From Bugula neritina (lineage: Eukaryota; Bryozoa; Gymnolaemata; Cheilostomatida; Bugulidae): a stretch of DNA of 64,000 nt. The stretch spans positions 21,386,628 to 21,450,627 of the forward strand of contig OZ037767.1 in NCBI GenBank assembly GCA_964035545.1, in the 5' to 3' direction. A program made the translations under genes and the position numbers. The first letter of the stretch is position 1. Each line of letters starts with the position of its first letter. Below the pieces are notes generated by a model, which did not search any database, was not told the DNA's origin, and was given only the letters and a program-made list of their open reading frames with translations. Below are positions 46,101 to 57,400 of this stretch, piece after piece.

Positions 46101-48954
46101 TTTAATATCAGATAATTAGACAATGACTAGAAGAATTTAATTACCTCCCACTTGTTGGTAAAGTAAGACTTTCCATATCCAATAATTTTTAATAAAACCT
46201 AAAATAAATATTCAATAAAATTATCATGGCTTTGTTATTATACAAAAACCAATATTATATTAATTATAATACTATTCTTGTTGTATTTTACTAGACATGC
46301 GCACACACACACTGTATATATAACATGTAGATGTACAATGTACATGCACGCACGCACGTGCACACACTGTATATATAAAATGTATATAGGCTATACAATG
46401 TACACATAAGCACAAACATGCACCGCATACACTGCTCACCCGCACGCACATATAAACATCTATATTATATATTATATATTGTATATAGAAAAATAATAAA
46501 TGAATACAAATTACAATATTGCCATAGATACAAACCTCCACTACAAAGACCGCCAGTATAGCGATACTACAGTAATGAAGAACACTATTGGCGTTTAATG
46601 AAGTGTGAATTCGCTTTGCCAAAACATACGTGTCGTGTTGGCCAAAGTCTTCTCTTTGAGGTGGACCAGAACTCGGTGCTGCTCTCTTATGTCTGGTGCT
46701 GCCTAACAGTATATGTGACTAGTAATATAATAATATAACACATCCATGATCACTAATATACTATATAATTACTAATATACTATATAATTACTAATATACT
46801 ATATAATTACTAATATGTTATATAATTGTTAATATACTATATAATTACTAATATACTATATATTTGCTAATATACTGTATAATTACTAATATTAGTAATT
46901 ACTAATATGTTATATAATTACTAATATACTATACGATTACAAATATATTATATGAATACTAAAATGCTATATGAATACAAATATACTATATGATACAAGG
47001 GCACACCTGATAGAGTTCTGTTCAAATTACTATGATGTAACATTTCGGTATATGCCTCGTCTATACTCGAAACACTAACAATTTCTCGTTCGACATTTGG
47101 CCAAGTTTGATTTAGATAGTTCAGAACTTCTGCGCCTTTTTCCTTTACAAGATCCAGGTTTTCTAAAACAATAAGATTCAATCTAAATAATATCCAGTAT
47201 ATCTCACCTTCAGTTATATACATGTCTAGTACTACTCAGTATATCTCACCTTCAGCTATATACATGTCTAGTAGTACTCAGTATATCTCACCTTCAGCTA
47301 TATACATGTCTAGTAGTACTCAGTATATCTCACCTTCAGCTATATACATGTCTAGTACTACTCAGTATATCTCACCTTCAGCTATATACATGTCTAGTAG
47401 TACTCAGTATATCTCACCTTCAGCTATATACATGCCTAGTAGTACTCAGTATATCTCACCTTCAGCTATATACATGTCTAGTAGTACTCAGTATATCTCA
47501 CCTTCAGCTATATGCATGTCTAGTACTACTCAGTATATCTCACCTTCAGCTATATACATGTCTAGTAGTACTCAGTATATCTCACCTTCAGCTATATACA
47601 TGTCTAGTAGTACTCAGTATATCTCACCTTCAGCTATATACATGTCTAGTAGTACTCAGTATATCTCACCTTCAGCTATATACATGTCTAGTACTACTCA
47701 GTATATCTCACCTTCAGCTATATACATGTCTAGTAGTACTCAGTATATCTCACCTTCAGCTATATACATGTCTAGTACTACTCAGTATATCTCACCTTCA
47801 GCTATATACATGTCTAGTACTACTCAGTATATCTCACCTTCAGCTATATACATGTCTAGTAGTACTCAGTATATCTCACCTTCAGCTATATACATGTCTA
47901 GTAGTACTCAGTATATCTCACCTTCAGCTATATACATGTCTAGTACTACTCAGTATATCTCACCTTCAGCTATATACATGTCTAGTACTACTCAGTATAT
48001 CTCACCTTCAGCTATATACATGTCTAGTAGTACTCAGTATATCTCACCTTCAGCTATATACATGTCTAGTACCATCATGCCCAGCACCAACAAGACGTCT
48101 AAGACTACCAAAGACATCATGAACACCTCCACCGGCATCGTGTGCAGGAAATGCACCATTCTCTGCCTCCATCTACCAAACATTGTACATTACAAGATCA
48201 TATAAAGTAACCTGCATGTATATTACTTTATATTATAATATAGATATATTCATAAAAAGTAATAAGGTTCGTTAATAGGTACCTTTACTATTTTCAGTCA
48301 GAAATTCAATTTGGTCGAGTTTAAAATTTCACTGAGGGGCATTGCACTGTAAAAGCCATTAGTCAAAATTCAGGCTTGTGATAACTTGATCAATTGACTT
48401 TAAAATATTAATCAATGGAAATGATAAATCTTTCTAAATATAGGCATTTATTAATCACATTATAACGAAGAGACGTTTTACTTAAAAATTTGCTAAATAA
48501 CGCTTGAGTGAATCAAGGAAAAGCTTTATGTTTATAATTATATTGGCTACCTTTTTCAATTATCGCTTTTATGCTGTCAACTTTACTAATTTATTACGTT
48601 TTAAATGGTCTCATTAACGAACCAATATAAATATATATGATGTAATATACATGTAGGATATACCATTTTTGCCCATGTTCTACTTCTTAAGGCCAGTAAT
48701 TGCACTGAATTTCGCAACATGTTTTCATGTCTGTGATATGTGATAAATCAATCAATCAATAATTATAATGTCTGCTTATGTCGGGTACATGCAGACGTGT
48801 CTGTATCAGTACTCACGTTATAGCTCGCAAGTCGTACTCCTCGGACAGCTGGGCAATTTCTTCTCCTATAATCTTCTTGTCAACATTGTCTTCACCCAGT
48901 TCTTGCAGCAATTTAGTGTCCACTCCTTGAATTCCTTGCCCTTTCAGTTCACTT
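40188..48954 (-). CDS. HVCN1: Hv1-like voltage-gated proton channel with long C-terminal tail
   Basis: Exons, 5' to 3': 48954-48817, 48172-48048, 47162-47007, 46702-46536, 46198-46145, 46010-45878, 45273-45189, 45005-44814, 43514-43470, 42621-42369, 41057-40188 (TGA). The phases agree throughout. The first exon is internal; the start lies upstream. The product is a four-helix voltage sensor without a pore domain: S1 MSLVVLDVLLVLGMMVLDM with the Asp that sets proton selectivity; S2 HYCSIAILAVFVVEV; S3 VIDGIVIIISFSLDWAV with both acidic residues; S4 FLIWRVIRILN. S4 keeps two of the three usual Arg; the first position is Leu. The S1-S2 loop is unusually long (about 90 aa) with N-glycosylation motifs NQT and NRT. 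After S4 come a basic linker and a coiled-coil-like segment (ALETADLQAEVKRLRG), then about 440 aa of Ser/Asp/Glu-rich, probably disordered tail. TMEM266-type proteins are the main alternative. Confidence 0.85.
41058..42368. other. Last intron of the Hv1-like gene
   Basis: Contains a 20-bp minisatellite (AGAGTAGTAGTGACTGAACT) at about 41100-41275, and a possible short imperfect inverted repeat near 42127-42245 (GCTTCGAATGAA against GCATCGAATGAA). Otherwise unremarkable. Confidence 0.6.
44320..44813. repeat. 28-bp minisatellite starting at a splice donor (Hv1-like gene)
   Basis: About 17 copies of a unit with TTAGCTTTGTATGGTCACAC and TGTATAAG on the coding strand. The first unit starts in the authentic donor of exon 45005-44814 (CAC-GTAAGTTAGCTTTGTATGG). 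Later copies carry CACTGTATAAGTTAGC, so each has a diverged donor. Confidence 0.9.
45410..45850. repeat. 28-bp minisatellite in the intron after the S4 exon
   Basis: About 15 to 16 very similar copies containing CAGTGAATGTTATTGTGTAT plus ATACTATA or ATACTGTA (plus strand). TATA and TGTA variants alternate almost strictly, indicating expansion as a 56-bp dimer. The array starts about 25 bp inside the intron from the donor at 45877. Confidence 0.93.
46735..46990. repeat. 18-bp AT-rich minisatellite
   Basis: About 13 irregular copies of TACTAATATACTATATAATT-type units in the intron between the exons at 47162-47007 and 46702-46536. Confidence 0.85.
47222..48072. repeat. 42-bp splice-junction minisatellite, about 20 copies (Hv1-like gene)
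   Basis: On the coding strand each unit is 25 nt equal to the end of the S1 exon (TAGACATGTATATAGCTGAAG, encoding DMYIAE) plus 17 nt of intron (GTGAGATATACTGAGTA). The copy nearest the exon is the genuine exon end and donor at 48048/48047. Every other copy repeats the full junction with GAAG-GTGAGATA. Copies differ at one or two sites. The unit is 14 codons long, so the opposite strand shows a 327-codon artefactual frame. On the sense strand each unit has an in-frame TGA after the donor. Confidence 0.97.
48266..48623. mobile_element. Possible MITE in an Hv1-like intron
   Basis: GGTTCGTTAAT at 48266-48276 is repeated exactly in inverted orientation at 48613-48623, with weaker similarity further in (TTTACT and AGTAAA). 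No clear target-site duplication was identified; AT-rich flanks make one hard to judge. Confidence 0.4.
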
Positions 48955-51900
48955 CTGTAAAACCATTGATTGTAAAGTCTTTATCCATCTACATTCTATA
49001 CAGAGTATACAATATATTATAGTTTATATATCCCTCTACACAGAGTATATGTGTTGAATGTTTATATTTCCATCTAAACAGAGTATATAATATATTATAT
49101 TTTTATATATCCATTTACACAGAGTATATATATTATCGTTTATATAAACTTCTATCTATCTATCTATCCACCGCAGTGCTATTTTATATCAATCACTAAT
49201 GTAGTAATCATTGATTTTGGCAGTTATTTTTTTAATTTTCAACTAGCTGACCAGTTATATAACCAGACTTTCTAGAAAACTCTCAAGCATAAGTTTGCTT
49301 GCTTTTAGTATGCACAGTCATTATAGGTATTGTTAGCTGTTTATAACACAGCTCTTGGAGGCACCCATACATAACTTTAGTTTAGTTGCATAACTGCAAC
49401 ATTTATGTGTTGATATTTATTCACAACTACAACATTTGAGTTACTTTTGCTTGAAGGATGAGATCATCTAAATGTTTTAAACTTTCTTGTGAATGCAATA
49501 CTTTAAATGATTACTATGATTTTAGCTCATTATAATTGATTTACTCCAATTTACCATGCTTTAATTTTTTCATATCAACCTTAGGTTCACTATTATATTT
49601 TCAGTATTAACAGTTTAACTATAATCGTAATTATAAAACAAAGTCAAATTAACACTTCACACATAGAAATAAATTGTAGGGGAATAATTGCTAGAATTAC
49701 GAATTTTGCTAAATTTTATGCTAATGACTTAGTTCATTTTATAAACCTTTAGACCAAATTAAACTCAAAACTTTCAATGAAATTCTAGATGCAAGCTTCA
49801 AATATTTTACAACTTTATAAATACTTTTTTAATTTTCAAAGACCTTGAAGTTTGATAGATATGACATTGGGAAACAAAATTCAAAGAAAAATTATTTCTA
49901 TTAGGAGGCGCCACCAGGTGCGTCTAACTGCAAGAATTTGGTACAAGGCGCCATGGTTTCAAAGGAAATATCCTCAACTTACTTTTTGTCTAAATATTTT
50001 GAATCATTTACAAATATGGGATGGGGCAGGTTTTAATAACCAAAATAAAAATTCCAAAACCAGATTACAAGAGGTAAAAGCCTATGTTTGAACCCAGACA
50101 GCATTTTAAAAGATGTATTGTTTACTAAATTAGATTGGCTTTGCATCTGGCTGAGAAAATCACCCACTGTAGGGCAGATCTTCAAAGTGAAACTTTCTCT
50201 TAACAAATTTATACTCAATTGGATGTCTCAGCCAATAAGCAAACTTTGATTGACTTTACTGTAAGAAAAGTAAAGCAAAACTATGTCCTCCGATAGAAAA
50301 CAGAATCAACTTCGAAACTTAAAAAAGATCGAAAAAAGATCCTGACTCTGAAAGTATTTCAAGCTAATGCAGATAGTATGGTCTGAACTATACACACCTT
50401 CCCCAAGACTGGTGTATAGCAAGTAGTGTTCAGCATTTTAGAATTGGTCAATCGCTACCCGAACAGAACAAATCGGAGACAGGTGAGAATAGGTGAGAAA
50501 TTCTAGAATTGGTCAAAAAGACCTTCCACAACACTATAGAATGTAGCTTCTGTAGCGCTAACTTTGGTTGAGTACATCATAAATAGTAGGATCTGTTAAG
50601 CAAAAGCCTACATATTATTCTTCATACACAATGCGGCATTACAACACAGCTTTTAAATATGGCTCATTAGGTAACCAAGACTGTGGCATAGCAATAAGCT
50701 TATCATCTTGTCTTTTTTCACTTAGTAAAGGCTTTTGATAGAATCCCCCATTAAATTCCCATTAGACAAGTTAGAGCTTATGATTTGCATGATATTGTGA
50801 AAGTTTATCTCTCGATTTTTTCGGTTTTTTTTGGCTTTTTAGAAATGTCATGTCTCTTTGTGGGAAAAACTACCTTTTGTAGTTTATATGTCAATGTCCC
50901 TCTATTAGTAGAGAATAATAGAGAGTGTAGGATAAGGGACTACAATATAAAATGTGACGACACTGTATGAATGGACTTTAAAATAAGACATATCTTTTAT
51001 TAAATAGAATAGAAGCATAAAGCAAAAGTATTAGGGTATTAATTAGGTTTATTACTTGTAAAGCAAGTTCACAAACTTTCAATGTAGTACTGGGTGATTA
51101 TTCTTGGAAAACGTGATTTGGTCGACTCCATATAGCAAATCTTTATTAATTAAATCAGAATTCTCAGCTTAAGGTGGTAAAATGGGCTTCTAGTCTCGGA
51201 CCACTAAACAACGTTGTAGAACGAGCAAAACAAAATGGTCTCTAATCGATTGAGATTAGTAAGTAAGATATAAATGCTAAATCTTTCATAACACTGATTT
51301 TGGCCTTCATGATATTTATTGAAATTTTATGTTAATTTTAAGGGAACATATTTTGCTGTAATAATATGGCTGCTTCGAATTTTCAAGGCAGTTCATTTAA
51401 GTTTTCTCTTTCTAACTGCTGACAAAGGGTCTGGTGACCAAAAACAACGTTGACATTTCAGATAACTTAAAATTATTGTGAGAAAGTATTTTTCTCTGGT
51501 GATCATGGCTGTTTACCTTATTACTAAATAGGTATATAACATTTACTTTTTACAAAAACAAATTATTTTATGTATTACCGATGTTTGCAATTTACGCCCA
51601 ATTCAACTTTAAAAAGAGCAACATAAAGTAGTAGCCTATGCTATTAATAATAAATGTCTTCATTAATATATAATGACGGTAGTAAAAGATTTACTCCAAC
51701 TAAAAATAATGACGATACTCATGGACATTTAGACTCCAAGCCTAAAGCAAAATTGAGAAATATATAATTCTTGTTTATACTTATACTGCCATGTGCCAGT
51801 GACTAACTAAGCACAATCCTAGAACTGAATCAGTAAACACAAAATAAAAATATCAGTGTGGTGGATATTAGTTGAAAACAAAGTTAATCTGGTGGTTGGG

Positions 51901-51984
51901 ATTTTAATTAGTAATACTAGAAGTGATACTATTAAACACAAACAACACACACAACACACACACACACACACACAACACTCACCC

Positions 51985-52043
<59 letters not shown>

Positions 52044-54212
52044 CACACACACAACACACACCCAACACACACAACACAGCACATTCACACAACACACACC
52101 ACACACATACAATACAGCACATTCACACAACACACAATCTAATTGTAATATTATTAGCATGAAACTCATAATTTTTCCTCTTCCTACATATTTCTGTGAT
52201 ATGGAATATAGCTTATGTAAACTTGATATTATTGATGTGATAGTTCTGTAATTACTTTTAATTAAACACAAGGAGATCTCTTTGAAATATTATACTCCTC
52301 TACTTACTTATAGGTCATATTGCAATATGATAACACAAGCCCTTTTGTTTTAGAGGTGAAGGAATAAAAAGCACTATAAGTGTAATAGTATGCATGATCT
52401 TATTGCATTTCATAATTCAACAATGTAACATAATTGAAAAGGACTTCAATTCTTATAGAAGCTAATTGAAAAACCATGAAGAGTTATTGTATTTTTTACA
52501 TTGCTCTCTACATTATAAGGTATGCTTTATAAAACAGCTTGGTTAGCGTATCCTGTTTAGATGCTGCTTAATTAGTCTATTGTGTATTATAATATCAATT
52601 AAAATTTTATCAAATGGCTAAATTGGCTAAATTGTGCAACCTTAAAACTGGAAGCATATTAAAATGTCCCTATCAATCTAAAATAGAATCATCTACTGGG
52701 CATGAAGTTGTACTTCAAGACTCACAAGTAAATGTTGTGGGTCTTGGTATAGGTTTCAGCCACGTTGTGGGAAGTATTCTGATTAGCCTCAGCATAATAG
52801 CACTAGTCTATAAATCTAAATGACACAGCTGTTCCTTCCTTAGCTTTTTGATTTTTCATTTTTTCCAAGATTAAACCATCTAATAATTGGTATAAAAATT
52901 ATTGACCTCATTTATATTGAGGGATTAGGTTATATCACCAGTATAATTTAGTACGCTCTACTGATTGATTCCTTGTTAGACCAAAGACTGTTAAAAGCAA
53001 ATGACTGTCGGACTATTTCCCTACAAAAATTCATTTGGTTTTGAATAGTAAATCTGCATGAATTTGGCTGCCCTATTTCTAGTTGCTACTAAACTGTTAG
53101 ACACAGCATATTTATATAGCCATACTGCTTTGAGCACTAATCTACTTCGACTAATTATTAGGCAACAACAACTAAATAGGAAAATAATTAGAAAAATAAT
53201 TTCCATGTTAAGATTATTTAGCTAATTGTATCTGTTACCTAGCTTGCTTTAAATGAAGTCAAATCTGCTAATAATTTGTTATGCCAGATTCTCATACTAT
53301 CTCACTAAATCTCCTCCCATATCATAGCCTGATAACATACATCAAGTGTGCTGCTGCATGAGTAGTCTAATGCTTTCTAGTTGTGATAATTCTATTTTGA
53401 ATAAACTTTTAAAAATTATAATAATATATTGGCGTTAGGGCATACATACAGGTTTGCATACTCGTTTAGCCTAACTTCCCCCAATTAACAAAGTAATAAT
53501 TACTGTCAAGTAACTCCTAAACACACTTTGCCGCATCGAAAGCTGCAGTAGCAACTGACAGTCATTTTTAAAACTGCCCGAGCTTCCCGTATGGCATTAC
53601 GGTACGTCAGGATCAAGCACTGCTTGATTAAAAAAAGTTTCTTAGGTCATCTATTGGACAGAAAGACATTCGATTCAACTCTTTGGATATAAATATTCAA
53701 TGAGGTGTCATAGATCGTACCCAATAGCGGACTTTGAGAACTTCAGTCCAGACACATTAAAAATGGCCGAAATTCGACGTTATGGCCTACGTTAGGTTAA
53801 AGTGTGTTTAAGGGGTTAGTTAGACTACTAGTGAACTGCATGCACCACACCAGTACTGTGTATCCCCTCTTAGAGTTTTGACTCCCTATTATTCACCATT
53901 GATATAAGAACTCTGCTCAAACTTCCCTATTAGCTTATAACTGAGACACAGAACTGCATATTGACATTGCAAAGCTCTGATGGGATTCAAATGCAAGACT
54001 CATCTATACATTTATTTGTAGTACAAATAATGTGTGATTATTAACATTATTACTTCTTCTTAGAGACTAATTTAGTACATCTTCACTAAACGTAGTACTA
54101 AACATAATTCTAACATAGATTCCTCTATAAACTTTACATATACCCTTTTTTCAAAACCTTACTATTTTATTATTATATGAACGGGACATCTATACAGGCA
54201 ACCTCTACCCAC
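48955..54212. other. Large intron or intergenic region upstream of the Hv1-like exons
   Basis: Low-coding-potential, AT-rich sequence. It contains a CA microsatellite at about 51945-52130 and a short TCTA run near 49150. Open frames at 49852-50091, 50785-50970 and 52614-52823 have no splice context or recognised homology. Confidence 0.5.
51945..52130. repeat. CA-dinucleotide microsatellite
   Basis: Long CA run with CAA interruptions, followed by degenerate CACAACACAC blocks. It produces histidine/threonine and cysteine/valine open frames on the two strands, neither a gene. Confidence 0.95.
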
Positions 54213-54441
54213 CGTAATGTTCTTTGTAAGGCTAGTCTAGTTCGTAAGCTTGGATAGTTGTCCTCCGACTTTTTACATCGACAAAGCAGTATGTTAATCA
54301 ATGAGAATTTTCCCTTTTCTTCAGTCTCATAGTCAGAGAGATCGGATGTGACTGGATTAGCTGACTCAATTATATCCTTGATTCCTTTCACTTTGGCCTG
54401 GCGCTTCATCTTCATATTCACTGCGTCTCTTTTGTTGTCAT
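54213..54441 (-). CDS. Candidate upstream exon of the Hv1-like gene
   Basis: Acceptor CTTATTTAG ends at 54442 and a donor CG-GTGGGT begins at 54212. The open frame between encodes a charged cytoplasmic-looking segment: VNMKMKRQAKVKGIKDIIES, then SDLSDYETEEKGKF and LRTRLALQRTLR. Its end phase (two leftover bases, CG) fits the start phase of the exon at 48954, giving LALQRTLR joined to SELKGQGIQG. Hv1 channels have an acidic and basic cytoplasmic N-terminus, so the fit is plausible. It could equally belong to another gene. Confidence 0.5.
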
Positions 54442-57400
54442 CTAAATAAGCTTCAGTTTTTATACTCCAGCTTTTTGAATCCCAAATTTTATTGGTTATC
54501 CAACTTTGCTCCGGTCCATTTAATCTAAACTTGAAAAGTGACTGTAGTTGGTGTTTCTATGACAACAGTTGTTGATTGTTGAGGATTAGATGTTCAGTTG
54601 TCAGTTTCATTCGTTGACTGGATGATGTACTTCTTAGGAGTCTCAAAGACAGCTGCTGAATGAATTTGAGCTGTTCATCAGGATGACTAGGGCTGCTCAG
54701 GTTTCAGTACTTGAGTAGCTCAAACAATTGATTCTATCATTAGCAACTACGATTGCTGCCACAGTATCTGTTCGATTTTGCTGCTCTTTCATTCGCTCAT
54801 TCACAACAGCACATTCTCACTTTTCAATAGCCACTGCTCTTTATCAACATTGAATTTCTTTGCTTATATTGAAAGTCTAACTTCTTTTGGCAAAGTGCAG
54901 CAAAAAATTAGCTATTTCATGGTTGGCTTCATTTGTGATAACGGTATATTATTATAGAAACAACAATATACTTTGTGAAACTTAGTTGAACATGCTACTA
55001 TTATTATTGTGGTATTGTTTACTACAAACAGCAATAGTTCTTTACGCTACTATAACCAAAATAAAGTCTAAGAATCTAGGACCTAGGCAAGGCATATGCT
55101 ATATTAGTCACACAATATACTATGTTCTAGTAGTCATATTAAGATAGTAGCTATAACTAGCTATAACATTTTACGTTGCGGTATACGGTGCAGCAAAGTT
55201 TGTCTAGGGGGTAACTAAGAACTATAAACTGCTAATACATATCTACAGCAGACACTAAAGAACACGCAGATAAGCTACAAAGCTAAATCACCAAGAATAT
55301 TCTATAAGTGCACGGATAATTGATCTTGTGCCTTGTTACTTATGGTAAAGGACTGGTAAAAGAAAATACATTTTCACCTATAAATCTTACTTTAGAAGAC
55401 AGCCTTAATGGAGATTATAATGAACACTTAGAAGCACAGTAAATTACAAGTACACGTAGGTCGCTGTCCGCTACGGTCCGGTGATTTAGGTTCAAAGTAA
55501 TGATGAATATTGTTTCATTAAAATAATGTTATGCAGTATAATTTAGCATTCTATTAGATGACTTGCTGTAATTATAGATTATGACATAGGGCAATCAAAT
55601 TATTGACTGTAAATATAGATGATCGCATAATGCAATTAAGATGCAGTGTGAATCTACTCTGTAATGTATGGTCATTTATGAAAATAAAGGCATAGCATAT
55701 TGCCAGCTCATATACATTTTGATGTGCTACAGTTTAAAAAATCAGACCTGGTGCAATACATTGTATTCAACTGCAAGTTTGTTTATCTACAACTACATTT
55801 GTTTACATTCTCTACAAGCATTTTTTATCAACAACTTCCACAGGACGAGAGTTAAAGATTATTATTGAAAGTTGTCTTCTTTCTCCAGACATGGTCAAAC
55901 AAGATACAATTGAAGCATGCTCCAAAATACCTAAACCACTATGCTGAACAATTAAGTTGAAATTTTTTAAGCAACTATATACAATAAAGATCAGCATGCT
56001 ATATAAAGATTTAAAACATTACTTCTATTAATTTTTCTACTTCCTTTTTCACAACGCTTTTCTATCTATTAAATTTATAATTTTTTGTATGCAAAATTAC
56101 TTTCACTTTCCTGGATGATACTATTTAAATGTTTTGAAAATACAAATATATACACACTTATATACTTATAAACACTTACAGGCACATAGACACATAGCAT
56201 TATAAGGCAGAAAGTGTGGGTCATCTAGGATTTCTTTGGTCACAGTACAGTGGTACGCATATGCAGTCTAATTAATCTACTGCCTTGAAGCTATGAAAGG
56301 GCTACAATGTATTGTATTTTAGATTTTGCATTTCTAATTTGCAGTATGACATTTGCAGCTGTTGTCACAGTTTTTAGTTTTAAACTAATTAAGGCTCTAT
56401 TGTTATGTGAAACCAGAAGAGCTAAATTGCTTCTTTAGAAGTAAGTTTATGGTAAATTAAAGGGCAAGTTGAAGTAACTGAAAAAGCCAACAACCTTCTA
56501 ACTAGCAAAGAACTCGACCTTACTTTGTTAATAAACTGGATAAGATTCTATAGCTTTTGTGTTTTGGTAAATGATATCACTAAAATGTTTACATAGCTTC
56601 CAAAGCATCAATTACAACAATTCTAAAACAACTAAAGATACTTCTAATTAGTGCAACTCTGCTATGTGTTTGTTTTCACTCTATAAACAGTGCCTAGTTG
56701 TTGTCAAATTTTACTTATTAGACGCAAGCAAGAGTGTAGAAAATTTTTGTAATATCAAAAAATTATTAAAGCAATTGCAGAATAAAATATATTACCTCTT
56801 AGGTTTATGATTAGCAATTGAAAAATGAAAATACTTTCAATATATTTTACATCTTGCAATATTTTTGCTTACCTATATCAGAAAAATGATATCGGGGATG
56901 ATGAGATATAATTGAATGCTAAAAAATTGAACTGAACTTAAGAATTAGTTCTAGCCTAACGCCTTAACTCATGGCTAAGTTATAACCGATGATTATAATA
57001 GTTTGCAATCTGTATTGTTTGACACTACAACTATTAGTCTTTGCCTCCTGCACAAAAGATGTCATTAGGCTATGTTGAATCACTTGTACAGGGCACACTA
57101 GTTTCAGAGTTATAACAATGGTTGTAAGACACAAGGATACAACAAGCAGTCCTAATTCCTGCTACTCATAAATGAAGAGCTGGAGGTTTTTCTCTATTGC
57201 CAGTAGGTATTTGTGGCAAAATAGTGAGAAGTTGTCTTTTTGTGAAATAAGACAACTTCTCAAGCTCAAAATTAAAAAGCCATGCAGTACCTCTGCAGTA
57301 ATCTATACAGAACATGTTCCAAGAACTAATCTTCTCATTATGACTTTCTATTATTATGAATCACCAAGAAATATTACATGCATGAGGCACCAGCTATTTT

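Noticed and set aside
47222-48205. 327-codon plus-strand open frame with repeated SSSTQYISPSAIYM
   Set aside because: It is the reverse side of the 42-bp splice-junction array plus the antisense of the S1 exon; the sense strand gives clear Hv1 homology.
49852-50220. Possible transposase remnant
   Set aside because: Open frames on both strands show no motif that I can match to a transposase family.
51819-52271. Cysteine/valine-rich and histidine/threonine-rich open frames
   Set aside because: They are translations of a CA microsatellite.
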